This document shows positions 10,140-22,016 of a DNA stretch of 64,000 nt, piece by piece. Position numbers and translations under genes: made by a program. How positions within the stretch are numbered: the stretch's first letter is position 1; every line of letters begins with the position of its first letter. The stretch comes from Gnetum montanum (taxonomy: Eukaryota; Streptophyta; Gnetopsida; Gnetales; Gnetaceae). The stretch is taken from contig MNCI01003419.1 in NCBI GenBank assembly GCA_015680685.1, forward strand, positions 156,505 through 220,504. The letters are read 5' to 3'. A model generated the notes under the pieces. That model was not told where the DNA came from, did no database searches, and was given only the letters and a program-made list of their open reading frames with translations.

Positions 10140-10574
10140 CAAAGAGGAGTTCATTTGGGAATTGATCAAATAAAGATCTATCATCATCTTTAGTGTCCCA
10201 TCATAACTAAGATAAGTCATCAATGGCCACATTCTCAATTTCCTTTTTATCCACTAGTGTGAAATCAGACTCTTGTAGAATTACTAGCCAACATATGGCA
10301 TAAGGGCTCATCACTAGTTTATTCATGAGAAACCTAATGGCACTGTGATCTATGTGTACAGAGATTTGATACCTAAGCACATAATGCCTATATTTTTCTA
10401 AGACATACACCACCACCATAAGCTCCTTATCTGTGGTGGTGTAGTTCAACTATTCCTCCACAATGCTTCTACATGCACAATAGATGTGGTAAGGATGTCC
10501 TTGATTGTCCAATTATGTAAGCATAGCCTCCACAACATAATTAGATGAATTTTTCATAATGTGGAAGGGTCTTG
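10140..10574 (-). pseudogene. element E RNase H, segment in wrong orientation
   Basis: On the minus strand this reads NYTTTDKELMVVVYVLEKYRHYVL, VHIDHSAIRFLMNKL, WLVILQESDFTLVDKKEIENVA: RNase H in continuous frame and the direct continuation of 9815-10138. Both edges are single Ns. Its minus-strand beginning (10574 to 10401) appears identical to 9965-10138. Flipped, it fits the plus-strand order RNase H to integrase. It is therefore best explained as a contig placed backwards, not a biological inversion. Confidence 0.85.
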
Positions 10575-10575
10575 N

Positions 10576-11640
10576 ATGGGGGCAATTACACTAGAAGGAG
10601 GATGATTGTGAAATTTCTCATGGTAAGATATTATTGGCAAAAAATTTTTAGGGACATCCATCAATTTTCTATTTGTGTGAGTGATGTCAAAGAGATGGAG
10701 GAATGATAGTATGAATGGAAGGGTCCAACTGGTGGATCAAATCACTAGAGCTTTTCGATCTTTAGGGCATTGACTTCATGGGGCCCCTCAACCCCATGTT
10801 CAACAGGAAGGCATACATTATTGTAGCAGTTGACTACTACATAAAATGGGCTGAAGCTGTAGTTGTTAATGACCGTTCATCTTCTACTGCAACATGGTTT
10901 CTTCAACAAAGTATGGTAAATAGGTTTGGCATTCCTAGGGCACTCATTTCTAATAATGGAACTTACTTCATGGGTGCTACTTTTTGAAAACTAATGCAAT
11001 GCTTAGGGGTGGAACATAAATTAACAACTCCCTATCATCCCAAGCTAACGGTCAAGCTAAGGTTACTAATAGAAAAATAACTAGAATAGTAACACATATT
11101 AGTAAATATAGGAAAAACTGGAGCACAAAAATCAATGATGCTTTATGGGCTTACTGATCAACTTGGAAACTTCCTATAGGTTATTCTTCTTATAAGTTGG
11201 TATACAAAAAGCTACTAATACTTCTAATTCAAGTTGAGCTTTGTACACTATCAATAGCTTGTGAGCTTGACCTTAATTTAAGTTTATCACAAAAGGAAAT
11301 TTTAATGACACTAAATGTGCTACACAAAAATCGACAAGTAGCCCTATCAATGAAGGAAGTGCATAAGTCACATGCCAAACAATGTCATGATGCAAAAATA
11401 AGGAGAATTAGATTCAAACCGAGTGATAAGGTTATTTATTAGAACCCCATGCATGTACCACAATGTACAAAGTTTCAAATGCTATGAGAAGGTCCTTACA
11501 TCATACATACAACTCTTTCTTCTAGTGACATGAAAATTTTCCATCCTTCAAACCTAAAAAAATGCTTGCTAGTCAACATCCAACAAATAAAGCCCTTCTT
11601 GGAAACTTGCTTAAGTAGTGATACTAACATCTCAACCGAT
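10576..11640 (+). pseudogene. element E integrase
   Basis: Starts within the HGG part of the zinc-binding region (ATGGGGGC after the N). The catalytic core reads GIDFMGPLNPMFNRKAYIIVAVDYYIKWAE (10760-10860), FGIPRALISNNGTYF (10925-10970), LMQCLGVEHKLTTPYHP (10990-11040) and GQ..VTNR (11050-11075). The first catalytic Asp is present, the second is replaced by Asn (LISNN for LISDN), and several stops occur. A C-terminal part (KQCHDAKIRR...F.PSDKV, 11370-11440) and KIFHPSNLKKCLLVNIQ end it. No chromodomain is seen. It would insert cDNA into the host genome; this copy cannot. Confidence 0.85.
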
Positions 11641-13104
11641 GGTCAAGCACACTCTATTTTTTTGGATCTCTTCATTTCAACTCATTCACATGGGAGATGG
11701 CCTTTCATGTTAACAATTTGTCCAGGCTACCCAATTTTTTGCCTTTTTGTTTTACCTCTTTCTTCATATGTTTTTTGTTTTCTTGAATATTTTACAACTT
11801 CTTTTATATATTTTACTTTCTTTGTGTTATCTTGTGTGTTGTTTAGTTTAGTTTTGTTTTATTCATATGAAATTTTGAGTTTTTTCCATGGCTACTACTA
11901 TTATTGGAAGTTAATTAATGAAAAAGTTAATGTTATGATTGATTATTAGATGATTAGATTTCATCTTGGGATTATGTCCTCGATTAATAGATTGTTAATT
12001 TTTTAATGATATTAGGTAGTGAGTTCACAATAACCATCCATTTCATTAAACACTCTGAGGCTCTGTATCGTGGGAGCATGAGATGCTTTCACAATTAAAA
12101 CTTAAAGTAATCAATGATCTAGTTACTTAATAGACTTAGAATGGACCAAGTGGGAATGGACAAGGATGTGACTTCAAGGGGATTTTTCATATTTTGTTCC
12201 CAACTTATTTCTGGATTTTTATGATTTTCTCCATTAGTTTATCACCACTCCTATTGTCGATCACAATAGGAAGCATGTCTTTGCATGGTATGGTTCCCAC
12301 TTAAAAACTAAAGAAAAAAAACATGAGAATTCAAAGCACACCCCTTAGACAAAATAATGTGCTATAAGCACTGGTTATTGGACTAGAAAGACATGTATCC
12401 ATGCCTAAAGACACCCCTCTAACTAAGGCCCTTTTAATTTACCTACTTCTCTTTTCTTCTTTTCTTGGAGTGGTTGTTGTCTTTTGGGGATTGTTATGAA
12501 TTCTTAATCATTGAAATGTCAGGATATGACAATGCAAGGTCATTGAATGTGGATGACTTGGTCTCAATTGAAGATGGGATGGTAATAGGTCATCTTAATC
12601 ACAACTCCTACAAGGACTTCCTATAACTAGGATGAGAATCTCTTATCATTCTCTCTCTTTCATCATTCGAACCTCACCATCAATCACTTGACTATGTCTT
12701 ATCTAGTTATTTGACATATTTGTTATGGCATGTGACATAATCCTTCACTGATATTTCATGTGGATTGAATTTTTACCTTCCAACAACCATTAATCATCCT
12801 TGGTTCCTATGGATTGTTTACGATGAAAGCATGCAAGGGAATTATTGGCATGAGCCTACTTTGGGGGGGGATCCACTTGTGGTCATTTTTGTGATCGATC
12901 TCATCTCTTTTCCTCCTAAAGGTCTAGTTTTTCTTTCTTTTTGCATTATTCACTTATTAAAATCCAATCCAACTCCTCTCCCAAGAACTTAACATCCTCT
13001 TCCATGTTTTTGCTATCCCTTTATGCTTTTCTTGCTTCCATTGCGCTCTTGATTCATTTCCAAATCCTTCTAAAATTTATCATTTTCAATATGTGAAAAA
13101 TTAG
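11641..13104 (+). repeat. element E spacer between integrase and internal promoter
   Basis: T-rich non-coding DNA with blocks shared with C (46700-48230): GGGAGATGGCC near the start, the AATTCAAAGCACACCCC and TAACTAAGGCC block (12335-12430) and the ATGCAAGGG...TTTGGGGGGGATCCAC block (12833-12875). The 139-codon frame at 11530-11949 is only the integrase tail running into this spacer. Confidence 0.7.
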
Positions 13105-13207
13105 CTCAAATAGTTGCATTGACATAGCCCCATTGATATAGAGAGATTCACAAATGCAACCCCATTGACATATCCTCGTCGATGCAATGGAAAAAATCTA
13201 TATATAA
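13105..13207 (+). promoter_or_regulatory. element E internal promoter-like module
   Basis: Phrases of the GATGCAACCCCATTGACAT class (about 13112-13188) are followed by CTATATATAA at 13198-13207. They resemble the phrases in the LTR of the same element (17640-17715). About 145 bp downstream lies a donor-like CCAAAGGTAAGC (13349-13360), and the extra ORF starts at 13634 directly after an AG. Promoter and splicing roles are inferred. Confidence 0.55.
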
Positions 13208-14272
13208 CTGAAACACTTAGCTAATTTTTCATCATTTTGTCACAAATGCAAGAGGAGTTTTTCAATTTTTTAGACCGAAGAACCTTGCAAGTGGCATAAC
13301 TCTCAAATTGCTAACTTGATTCTCCTAATTTTTTGATCCTCAAGCTACCAAAGGTAAGCTTTTTGTTGTGGTGGCCATAAACCTTTTTTTGTTTGGGAAA
13401 ATTTATTGGAATTTTTCTAATTCCCCAAGGTTTACCCATTAAAATAATATTAAAGTACTCATCCTAAGTGGGTTAAACTGAACAAATAAACTCTGGTAGC
13501 AAATAATTAAAATAATATAACTTACTAAGATCACAAACAAGCTAAAGTGTAACTTGATCTAGGAAGAAAGGTATTAAACAACCTAAGGGTTATGAAATAA
13601 ATAGCTAATCTTGGGTTATGTTTGTGATAATAGATGATACCAAAGAGAGGATCATAAGTGAGAAGGCCTTCGAAGCCGTGGAAAAAGCATTCAAAAGGAG
13701 GAAGGAGGCAATAATAACAATCAGAATAGTCCCAAGAGCAAGTGGCTGAAGTAACCCATGTGACAGGATTTCTTCGAGAGGAGCCCAAAGTGGAATCTAT
13801 TTGATAGATTCCCATAATAGAAACAAGCTAGTCTTGGTAGGATGAAGCCGCTAGGCCAAGGTCTAACCTCAAAGTTACCCTCATGGAGGCTTGAGTGGAG
13901 TGGATCAGAACCTAAGAGGTTTAGAGTTCTATTCTCCAAGAATTAAACTTTGGACCCTTTTTAAAATTGGCACTTGAAGACATCGACATCTAGTTACAAG
14001 GGTCTTCCATGTGCCCCATTTTTTCTATGAGTGGAGAATGGTACATATGGGAGACTTACTTATTTTGGAATAACTGAAAGGGAGACGCATATGTAAAAAT
14101 CAAAGACATCATCATTTCCTACTTAGTTGATGCCATCATGGAGGTCCTTAGTTTACCTAACATTGGAACAAAATTGGCAAAAATCTCTACCCAAGCAGAA
14201 CCTAAAGGAAAAAACAATTGAATTTAGCGTTGCTATGGAGTGGACCATAAGGAGTATAGTGCCCTCATGAAG

Positions 14273-15182
14273 TGGTGCAGGGGGTGTTATACCTCAATAA
14301 ACCCCAATAGGACCCAATCCACAACTTCTAAGCAAATCTAGCTTAGAAAATAATAATAACATAATAAAATAGAAAAAATATTTCTTATATTAAGATAATT
14401 CTTAAAATACATAGAAAACACATCAAAGATGAGGAACCAAGCTCAACTCATAGCTCTCCCAAGGATCTTAGAGGCCACACTTGTCTTCTGATAATCCTCA
14501 ATAGCTCATAATTGAGGCCAAGCTCAAGACAAGATACTTAATAGAGATTCTCCTAATTTCTCTCAATTGCTCTTCCTTGCCTCTCACTCAACTTCCTTGC
14601 ACAAGCTCTCCACTATCAACTTTCACAAGCTTTCTCTCCTACTCATGGTCAAGGTTGTGCTCTTTCTTGCCTATCAACAATGGTGAATTACATTAATAGA
14701 AACCTTTTCTCAACTCAACTTGAAGTTCTTTAGATGTTTTCCAAGTCTTCTCACCTTCTCCCCAACTATTAAATCTTACTTTGGATATTTTCTAAATTGG
14801 AATGGACATTTTTGGAAGTTTCCTCATGTGTTTGGGTCATCTCTAACTTTGCTGGGATGTCTACTATGAAATACTTTCTTCTAGAAGAGATGTCTACTAT
14901 TTTTGATAGATGTCTACACTTTATGTGAGACATCTATCTTTCTAGGGAGACGTCTATCTTGCAGGTGCCAAAAATAAAGCTACTTGTTTTGATGCTAGGA
15001 GCATCTAGATGCCTCCAAACAAGTCCCCATAGACCCTATAACCTCCTAAACTCATTAAAATGAACAAAAAACACTCTAAAACATGGCAAAACATCCAAGA
15101 ACCATCCTTAATAAAATCAACACAAAAACACACATAGTATGTAGGGTAGAACAAGGGGATCGGAAGAGGTGTTTCTACATCA
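14273..15182 (-). repeat. solo LTR of a second gypsy family, with TGAAG target duplication
   Basis: 910 bp with TGGTG...CATCA ends, flanked by TGAAG at 14268-14272 and 15183-15187. It splits a reading frame that rejoins across it, so it is a later insertion reduced to a single LTR. It resembles the LTR at 54058-55061 (shared GAGGTGTTTCTACA end, CTCAACTTGAA block). On the minus strand its 5' part holds about five AGATGTCT/AGACATCT octamers (14850-14970). Confidence 0.85.
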
Positions 15183-17272
15183 TGAAGGCAAAGCATGTCT
15201 ATTTCAAAATAACAACCTATCACTTGAACTCCACAGTGAGACCAAGTAAGGTAATAATCTTTTCCACCTATGCATGCAGAAGCAAAAAATTCACTATCAA
15301 CCTTCCCCAGCTTATCTATTTACAGATAGAGAAGTGACTTAAGGAGAATGGAAAGGGAAGATAGACACTTTCCTTTATGTGCCTCATGCAAAAATTATGT
15401 AAAATGGAAGGTATAACACATTGTGCCAATGATGTAGTCATCATGCTCCTAGGTAGAAGATGATGAAGGACAAACTAATAGCTAAGCTATAAGATGAGGA
15501 GGGGCCATCACCACTACCAGCTACAAGAAAAACTACATTGGAGGCACTTGCAGTGGTGAAAAGGCTCCAAAAACTTCAAGAGCAGATGTTCTAGTAATAA
15601 CATGACTCAAAACGTGGTGGGGAGCCATTGGTTTATTGTCTAGTCCTAAGCCATCTTAATGAGGTCACTAGGACCATCAACTCGTTGAACCAAGAAACCA
15701 CCCTGTTGTTCTGAGATCGAAGGGACTAGACACCTGTAAGGTAGAATCCAGGTGCCTAAGAGAAACCAATGTTCATCCCTAGATAAACATTTCTAAAAAT
15801 TTTAGGGAATGTCATGACCTTCTCTGTTAGATTAGAGGAGGGTGAAGGGGTGGCTATCTTGGTCATGCAGCATAGAGGTTAGGAGATAATGGTGGAAGTA
15901 GTGGCCAAAAAGGTAGTTAAAGTCCTAAATGCTCATGCAGTATTTGTGCTAGACATTATTATGATGGTAGCCATCTAGACATCCATAAGAGCAAGGAGTG
16001 ATTAGTTAAACACTTTCTAACATGAAGAAGTATTGGAATGACTAGTGGGAGCTGAGCAATCACTTTTAGAGATCTTTAATCTTCTAGATGAAATCACTGC
16101 CACCTAATTGGAGCTGCTTGAGATGAAGGAAAAACTACTCATTGTCAATGCTCAACTAAAGGTAGTGACCATTGAGAATCAACAGTTGGCTACTAAGGTT
16201 ATGGAGTTGTGGATCCATCTCTCTAAACCCACTATTTTTAGGCTAGACCTCACAAGGAATGAAGTTTTTCAATAGCTTTAGCACAAATTATGAGAGGTTG
16301 AGGATGTAAAGGAGACAACCATCTTTGATGTGTCCTTATTGGAGGCCATAGCATTCAACATTGACAAAGATTTGTGACACGTTTATAAAAAAAATTGATC
16401 TTGATCAAAGATATCCATCACTTGTGAAATGTTGAGCCACAAAAGGACCATATGGTTGTGTTTGTATACTAATAGTAGGAGTAGCTAGCCAATCTTAACC
16501 TTGATTTGAGAAGGTTGGTAACATAGAATAGAAATCTCTTAATGGATGAAGTCCATGCACTTCATTAGAAAATGATCATTGAGGTAGCCTCTTAGAAAAA
16601 TGAGGTCGTAAAATATAAATGTATGAAAAATCATTATAGGGACCAGGTTGGACTCCTCAAGGAGGTTAATGAGAAGGAGATCCAATTGGCAAAGCTAAGA
16701 TAAATGAGGCTTTCTAGCAACTCTAATAAATAAACAACATGTGGTAGCCCATCTTTAATGGATTGAATGTGTACAACAAGCTAAAATTTGCCTAAAGAAG
16801 GTGTAGATTGGGGAGATGAAGGAATACATGGAGCTTGCCAACCTTTGCTATGCAAAGATGGCTATGTTGATAGTGAGGAGACCAAGGACTAAATTGGAGA
16901 AGCAAGTGACCAGTTCCTATCTCTTGTATGAGGTGGAATTCAAGCATCATAAGAAAACAAAACAACATTTAGAGACAGCTAATGCAAAGCTTGAAGTTCT
17001 TAGAAGTAAATCCACTGATCAATGATCCATTGTTGAGAACTTGGCCTAAACAATGAATGACTATCATGAATTATATAACTTGGTAAAGATGTTTGAAATC
17101 AAATGTAAATAATTTGTAGCATGATTCATTAACATGAAGGAATTTTTTCCTTTGACATTGTGCTTGTGGGACATTCTTGCTTCAGCTCACATCGGTGAAG
17201 CTACGTAGACTACCTATGATCCATGGGGTAAAGAAGAAAAGATGAAAGCATTACTAGATGCTTTCAAACTTC

Positions 17273-17293
17273 TAGTAGTAGTAGTAGTAGTAG
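17273..17293. repeat. (GTA)n microsatellite
   Basis: Seven trinucleotide units near the 3' end of the extra ORF of element E, coding a valine run in the conserved frame. Confidence 0.9.
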
Positions 17294-17410
17294 GTTAGTC
17301 TCAACCACCACCAGCACTGGAACATGGTGAAGAACCTTCAACATCATAGGAGCCTCCACCTTCAGGCATTGTTTGAGAATCCACCATATCTTTGGCATCT
17401 CTACAAGTGC

Positions 17411-17615
17411 CTCCTAAAATTTTTCTAAAGTGTTGAATCTTGTTATAATGGATACTAATTTTTTTAATCCCATACAATTTGGCACATAGAGTTAGTAGAG
17501 TCAGTTAGTCTATTTATTTGATAATTAATAAGTTCCATAATTCCTCAAATTTTGTAAGAAGCTCAATCCTACTTTTGTTCACTCAAGGATGAGTTATTAG
17601 TTAATCGTGGAGGTA
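17411..17615 (+). other. element E 3' untranslated region and polypurine tract
   Basis: Shares with C and A the AATCCCATAC block (17467-17476) and ACTCAAGGATGAGTT (17581-17595) just before the LTR. The purine-rich CGTGGAGGTA (17606-17615) abuts the LTR tip TGAT and is the likely plus-strand primer site. C has CGTGATGGTA and A CATGGGGATA in the same place. Confidence 0.7.
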
Positions 17616-18513
17616 TGATAAGTTGTAATTAGATAGGCTACGTTAATGAACATGTGTTGATGTAGCCTCATTGATGTATTCCCATCGATGGATGGTTAGA
17701 TGTGTTAATGCAAATACGTCAACATTAATGTAGGCACAACCTATATAAATGCAATAATCACCTGCATTTATGACATCTTAGATTCATAGCATATCTAAGC
17801 CCTTATAGTTTCATTACTCTTGAGTTAGAATATTTTCCCTCTAAGTGCTCACAATGTGTATTAAAGAGATTTTTTGGTGCTTTATATAAACATCATGTAC
17901 TTGAATGCATTAGCATGAACAACAATAGAGTCAAGATTTTTGATATTCATTACAGAACTTGGATTAGTTTACTATTTCCTATTTACACTTTCATTTTAAT
18001 GCAATTTACTGTCATGCTTTTAAGAGTTTATATACTTAACCATAAATATGTAAGTATGACCACTTCAAGCATGATGTGTTGCACTTGGTAATCCTAGTAA
18101 TGGACCTTTGGTAATGCATAGTAAGAGTCACTTAGTAACCTAGTAGCATTGATACTAGTTGGAGATGTGTATGTTATGTGTGAACGGTTACTTTACATTA
18201 GGATAATTAGTTATTATATTAGATAAGTAGCTAGATAATTAATTGTTAATCCTTCATTCAACAATTTAGCCATTAGGATAAGAAAATATATAAAAAAAAT
18301 TATAAAAATAAACATCATGAGCCTTAATTCACATTTAACCATACATACTAATAACACAAGTGTGAATTAGGAAGATAACAATCATACAACCCTTTGCATC
18401 ATAGTTTAAGACTATATGTAAACTCAGGAACTAAGTGCATGGAATTCGATCAGATCACTAGTGAATGCTTGTGATTCATATGGTTGGCTGTAGGGGATCC
18501 ATGTTGATCATCA
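17616..18513 (+). repeat. 3' LTR of element E
   Basis: About 898 bp, TGATAAG...GATCATCA. The U3 phrase array (about 17640-17730, GTTGATGTAGCCTCATTGATG-like) runs to a TATA box CTATATAAAT (17741-17750). R/U5 contains the GAGTTAGAATATTTTCC block typical of the family. It ends flush against element D. Confidence 0.85.
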
Positions 18514-19013
18514 TTAAGTAACTTCATCATTGAGCTAGTCAAGCAAAGTCATTACTAGTTTACCAAATAGTTACACTTTGTGCTCAAAACCAGTTGTACT
18601 TATTCCGCTTTGCTAAGAGTCATTGTAATGTAGAATGACCTAGAAAATATATGTGACTAAAGGAAATAAACATTATGGAGAAGTAAAAATTATGCTAAGT
18701 GAATTGTTGCAAGGATGAAAAACAATCTCAATCTTTATTATTATTGATGAATTGTGTCTAGGAATAATCTACTCGAATAAATATTTTGTAAAATTATTAT
18801 TTAACACACCATGGGCATTCACTCTAACTCTAACTCTAACTCTAACTCACAAAAACAAATTGCAAGAATTTTGCTAAGTGTTGGTAAAAAGTTGTTGTTT
18901 TGATGCAATGGTGGATTGGAATTTGTAGGCATGACCATGGCGCACTACATCGCATGTATGATGATGTATATAGAGCTACGATATCATAGCCTACATATTA
19001 TATGATTTTATCA
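18514..19013 (-). repeat. 3' LTR of element D, truncated
   Basis: Matches 31346-31850 closely, from AAGTAACTTCA to the end TTTTATCA. It includes the (TAACTC)n stretch and the palindromic ACGATATCATAGC phrase region (18960-19000). The polypurine tract read in reverse is TGTGAGGGTA at about 19014-19023. The left edge is the junction with element E. Confidence 0.85.
18822..18848. repeat. (TAACTC)n microsatellite in D LTR
   Basis: Four or more hexamer units in the transcribed part of the LTR. The 5' LTR has a shorter, mutated version at about 31650-31670. Confidence 0.9.
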
Positions 19014-19229
19014 TACCCTCACAATTGATTGGAATCTTTTCCTTAAGTTAAAACAAAAGGAGGATAGAGTTCCTTATAAATTTGTGAGGTTATGTGTAGA
19101 CTTTGATACTATGACTTACATACATGACTAACTCTACTATGAATGTTGCATTGTGGTTTGAGTAGTATTTAGAAAATTAGCATGCATTATATGATTTCCA
19201 CATATGATAAAAAAAAGTCAAAAAGAAAA

Positions 19230-22016
19230 AGAAAAAAACAAAACAAAATATCCAAGCTTGATGTAGTCCTTTTGTTCTAGGTGATGGTGTCTCTTCCATT
19301 GACTTTGTTCCTTTATCATTGAGCTTTTAAAATTGATACATGTTAAGTAGTGCTCGAAGCTTCTCTTCTTTTGATCTTGGATAATGTACCATCTAGGCAA
19401 ATTTAACAATGTTTTCTAGAGTTGATACTTCCCAAGGATATGGTAGTTGTGAGAACATTTTGTTAGATTTCACATACCTTGCTACAAACTACCTATGTTC
19501 TTCTTCAAAAGCTCTAGTTATTTTTCTTAATTCTTGGTAATTAGTCATTCTCCTAGCCAAGCTTGATACTACGTCTTTTTGACCTTGGTAGCTATATTTC
19601 ACCACTTGTAGCATAGAGTTTGCTATGTGGAGCTTTTATTATACATCCTTTATATCCACAAACTCTTTTTTGTACATTGCATAAACTGATATCACTTGTT
19701 GCTCTAGTTTGGTTCTAGGCCTACCTACTGTTAACATGGCTAAGTTAGTGTATCGAAGACTCGCTAATCCCATGTACTTTATCAAAGCTTCAATTTGTAA
19801 ATCTTTATTTTTGATTTTGGCTTAGAATACATGGGCAAGACTGTCCAAGATGGGCTATGAATCAAGTGTTCGTGTTGTGATGAAACTGATTTTAGCTTTA
19901 ACCATCTAGATTTCTTTCTCATTGATCTACTTGTACATGCCCACTTGATCTCTAAAAGGTTCTTTTAGTCACTCAATTTTTGTGCCCCATTTTACCATGC
20001 ATTTATTTCAATGATTGATTTTTGCCATACATCATAGACTTCTTCCATGGATAGAGTTCTATTTTCTCTAGCCAATTTTATGATGTTAAGGTTGAAGAAA
20101 GAAAATTGCTCTCTCAGCTAATGAATGCTCTCTTCTAGCATATTTTTTGTTGTTTGATGTTAGTCAACCTTATATTTTCTATAGCAAAATTTATTATTTT
20201 CTTCTTTTAGTGTAGTTAGGACCTTGGAATGAACATATGTTTGAACCTCTATCACTTAAGCATTTCATATTTCCTTCTCTTTCTCTATCTTCATTTGGAT
20301 GTACTTGGCCATCAATTTGCCAATCTATTCATTCTTAAATTGATCCAGTTGATCAGGTGTAACATATTATGTAAGGTCTTGCCTTTCTACTCTTAATACG
20401 ATCAATTCCTCCTGTAATCTTTGCACTTCATTTTTAGCATGTTGTATTTTGGTGTTAGCCATGAATAGCTTACCCTTGGTTGAAATTAGTTCTAACTACA
20501 CTATAGTGATATCATTGGGGATATCAAAGAGGTTTTGCATCACTTGTCGTATTTGTAGTAGTTAGTCCAATATATCTTCATGCTCTTCTAGGATCATGGA
20601 CATTATAGCTATGGTTTCTACATCTTGTGGTCCAGTAAGATTAGTCAGTGGCACAATAGAAACATTAAAGAATTCTTTGATATGATCTTTGATGACTTCA
20701 GCTACTCCTATTTCATTCTAGTGTTGCATCACCACTATTGTGGCTCCTTCTTGGAGGATGCAATGTTCCTAAATATTTGCTATGTCTAATCCTTGTTCTC
20801 TTTTACCTTTAATGAGATTTGACCACTTGTAGGTCTTGTTGATACGATAGGCTTATTTGGATTATTTTAAACTTTATACATGCTTAATACATCTTGAATT
20901 CCCCAAATTATTTTTTTAGTAATATATTGCAAATGGCTCATCAAGGATCTATAACCTTGCTATGGTGGAGGAGCACTTTCACTTAGTCTATCAGTGGTTA
21001 GTGTTGATCCATTGGGTCCTACTTGCTCCATTCATGTGGCAGAGATGTTTCCTACCAGTGTAGAGCTTGTTACTTCTTTAGTGCCTGCTAGCTTCTCAAC
21101 TTGATCTTTCTTTAGTGGCATTTGTTTATAGATTTTAGCAGAATAGACATTTTGGGCTTTCTAGTGTACATGATTGGAGTAGCCAAAAGTTCCTGCCTTT
21201 TGGCAAAGCCTTTTGATGAGATAAGGGAATGGTAGAGTTAGTTTCCCTATCTTCTTCTTCTCAAATATTTTTTGGATTTCCAAAAATAACAGATAAGCTA
21301 TGTTGGCCTGGAATTTATCCATTAAGATGCTACTTTTTCTAGCAACATAGGTGGAAATTCTGTTTAGTCTTTTGGTTGGGAATAGATGATATATTCCAAT
21401 CTTGAAGTAGATTTTCTTAGCTGTGGTACTCTTTTTCACTTGTTCCATAAGCCCTTTGTAGCTATAATTTCCTTACCTATATGTTAGACCTAGTAGAGAT
21501 TTAGGCTATATTAGCTTTAACATTTGGAATATTTAGTGCTTTGGTTATGGCTTCAACTGAGTACAACACTGTAATCTCCTCTACCTTCATGGTAGCATCA
21601 TCTTATTTATTCTTCGAGAATTGCTAAACTTCTCCCAAGTACTATTCACCATTGCTTGAGATGGTGGACCATAGACAAGAGGCTTGTAGTTGCTCATGAA
21701 CCTTGGCAAGAGCAAACTCCATGAAGGATCAAAAATTCAATTTCACTATGATAGTGGACATAATAGACTTTTCCTAGATAGCTTGAAGGCACTCATTGGA
21801 GAGTGTAATGTGTTATGCTTGCTCAAGAGTAGGTGATGCATCAGTCTTTACTTGTGCATATTTCCATATTGCAGGTGTGGGCTAATGGGTATCATAGGAT
21901 TGAGCCTCTTGTTCCATAGGAGGTGTCTATTCTTCGATTCATCCTCTACCTTTTCCCCTTGGTATTTTCTTCCTTGGTTGTGAAGTTCCTTCTACTTCGG
22001 GTCTCTTGGGAGGATA
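19230..22016 (-). pseudogene. element D extra ORF
   Basis: About 2.79 kb, same length as in C. The expected start is at about 22016, where an acceptor-like GATTGCAG precedes a codon degraded from ATG. Order: basic N-terminus (PRKKIPRGKGRG), VKLNF...MEFALAKVHEQLQ, VEAITKALNIPNV, then an open stretch 21448-21161 with KIYFKIGIYHLFPTKRLNRISTYVARKSSIL, LLFLEIQKIFE and LTLPFPYLIKRLCQKAG. A long helical region follows (about 20700-19700), and the C-terminal block RAFEEEH...LPYPWEVSTLENI...PRSKEEKLRALL (about 19500-19340). The middle open stretch is the best preserved copy of the central domain. Function unknown; resembles plant 'putative plant transposon protein' domains. Confidence 0.8.

Larger units (their letters stand above)
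13634..17410 (+). pseudogene. element E extra ORF (interrupted by a solo LTR)
   Basis: The start at 13634 (MIPKRGS) is aligned with C. After a basic N-terminus come LQELNFGPFLKLALED and GEWYIWETYLFW (13940-14060), then VDAIMEVLSLPNIGTKLAKIST (14125-14200) and YGVDHKEYSALM, cut at 14272 by the solo LTR. Reading resumes at 15188 with HVYFKITTYHLNSTVRPSKV and KKFTINLPQLIYLQIEK. A long helix-rich, coiled-coil-prone middle follows (16040-17030), then a conserved C-terminal block FFPLTLCLWDILASAH...GKEEKMKALLDAF (17145-17270) and a (GTA)n-encoded Val run. Without the insert the ORF is about 2.85 kb, like C and D. Many stops. Confidence 0.8.
9812..18513 (+). mobile_element. element E: 5'-truncated Ty3/gypsy (OTA-type) retrotransposon
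   Basis: Starts abruptly in the RT/RNase H connection, then RNase H, integrase, spacer, internal promoter module, extra ORF (with a solo LTR insert), polypurine tract and 3' LTR (17616-18513). LTR, gag, protease and most of RT are gone, replaced by the extra ORF end of F. Order and spacing after integrase agree with C. The 3' LTR abuts, with no spacer, the truncated LTR of element D. Confidence 0.8.

Noticed and set aside
10140-10574. Biological inversion or hairpin element in E
   Set aside because: Both edges are Ns and the inverted arm is apparently identical over 174 bp in an otherwise diverged element; an assembly error explains it better.
11530-11949. 139-codon open frame as a membrane protein
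   Set aside because: Its first ~40 codons are the integrase tail; the rest is T-rich spacer that looks hydrophobic by composition.
18822-18848. (TAACTC)n as an interstitial telomere repeat
   Set aside because: Plant telomere repeat is CCCTAAA; the unit here is different, short, and embedded in a transcribed LTR, with a shorter copy in the partner LTR.
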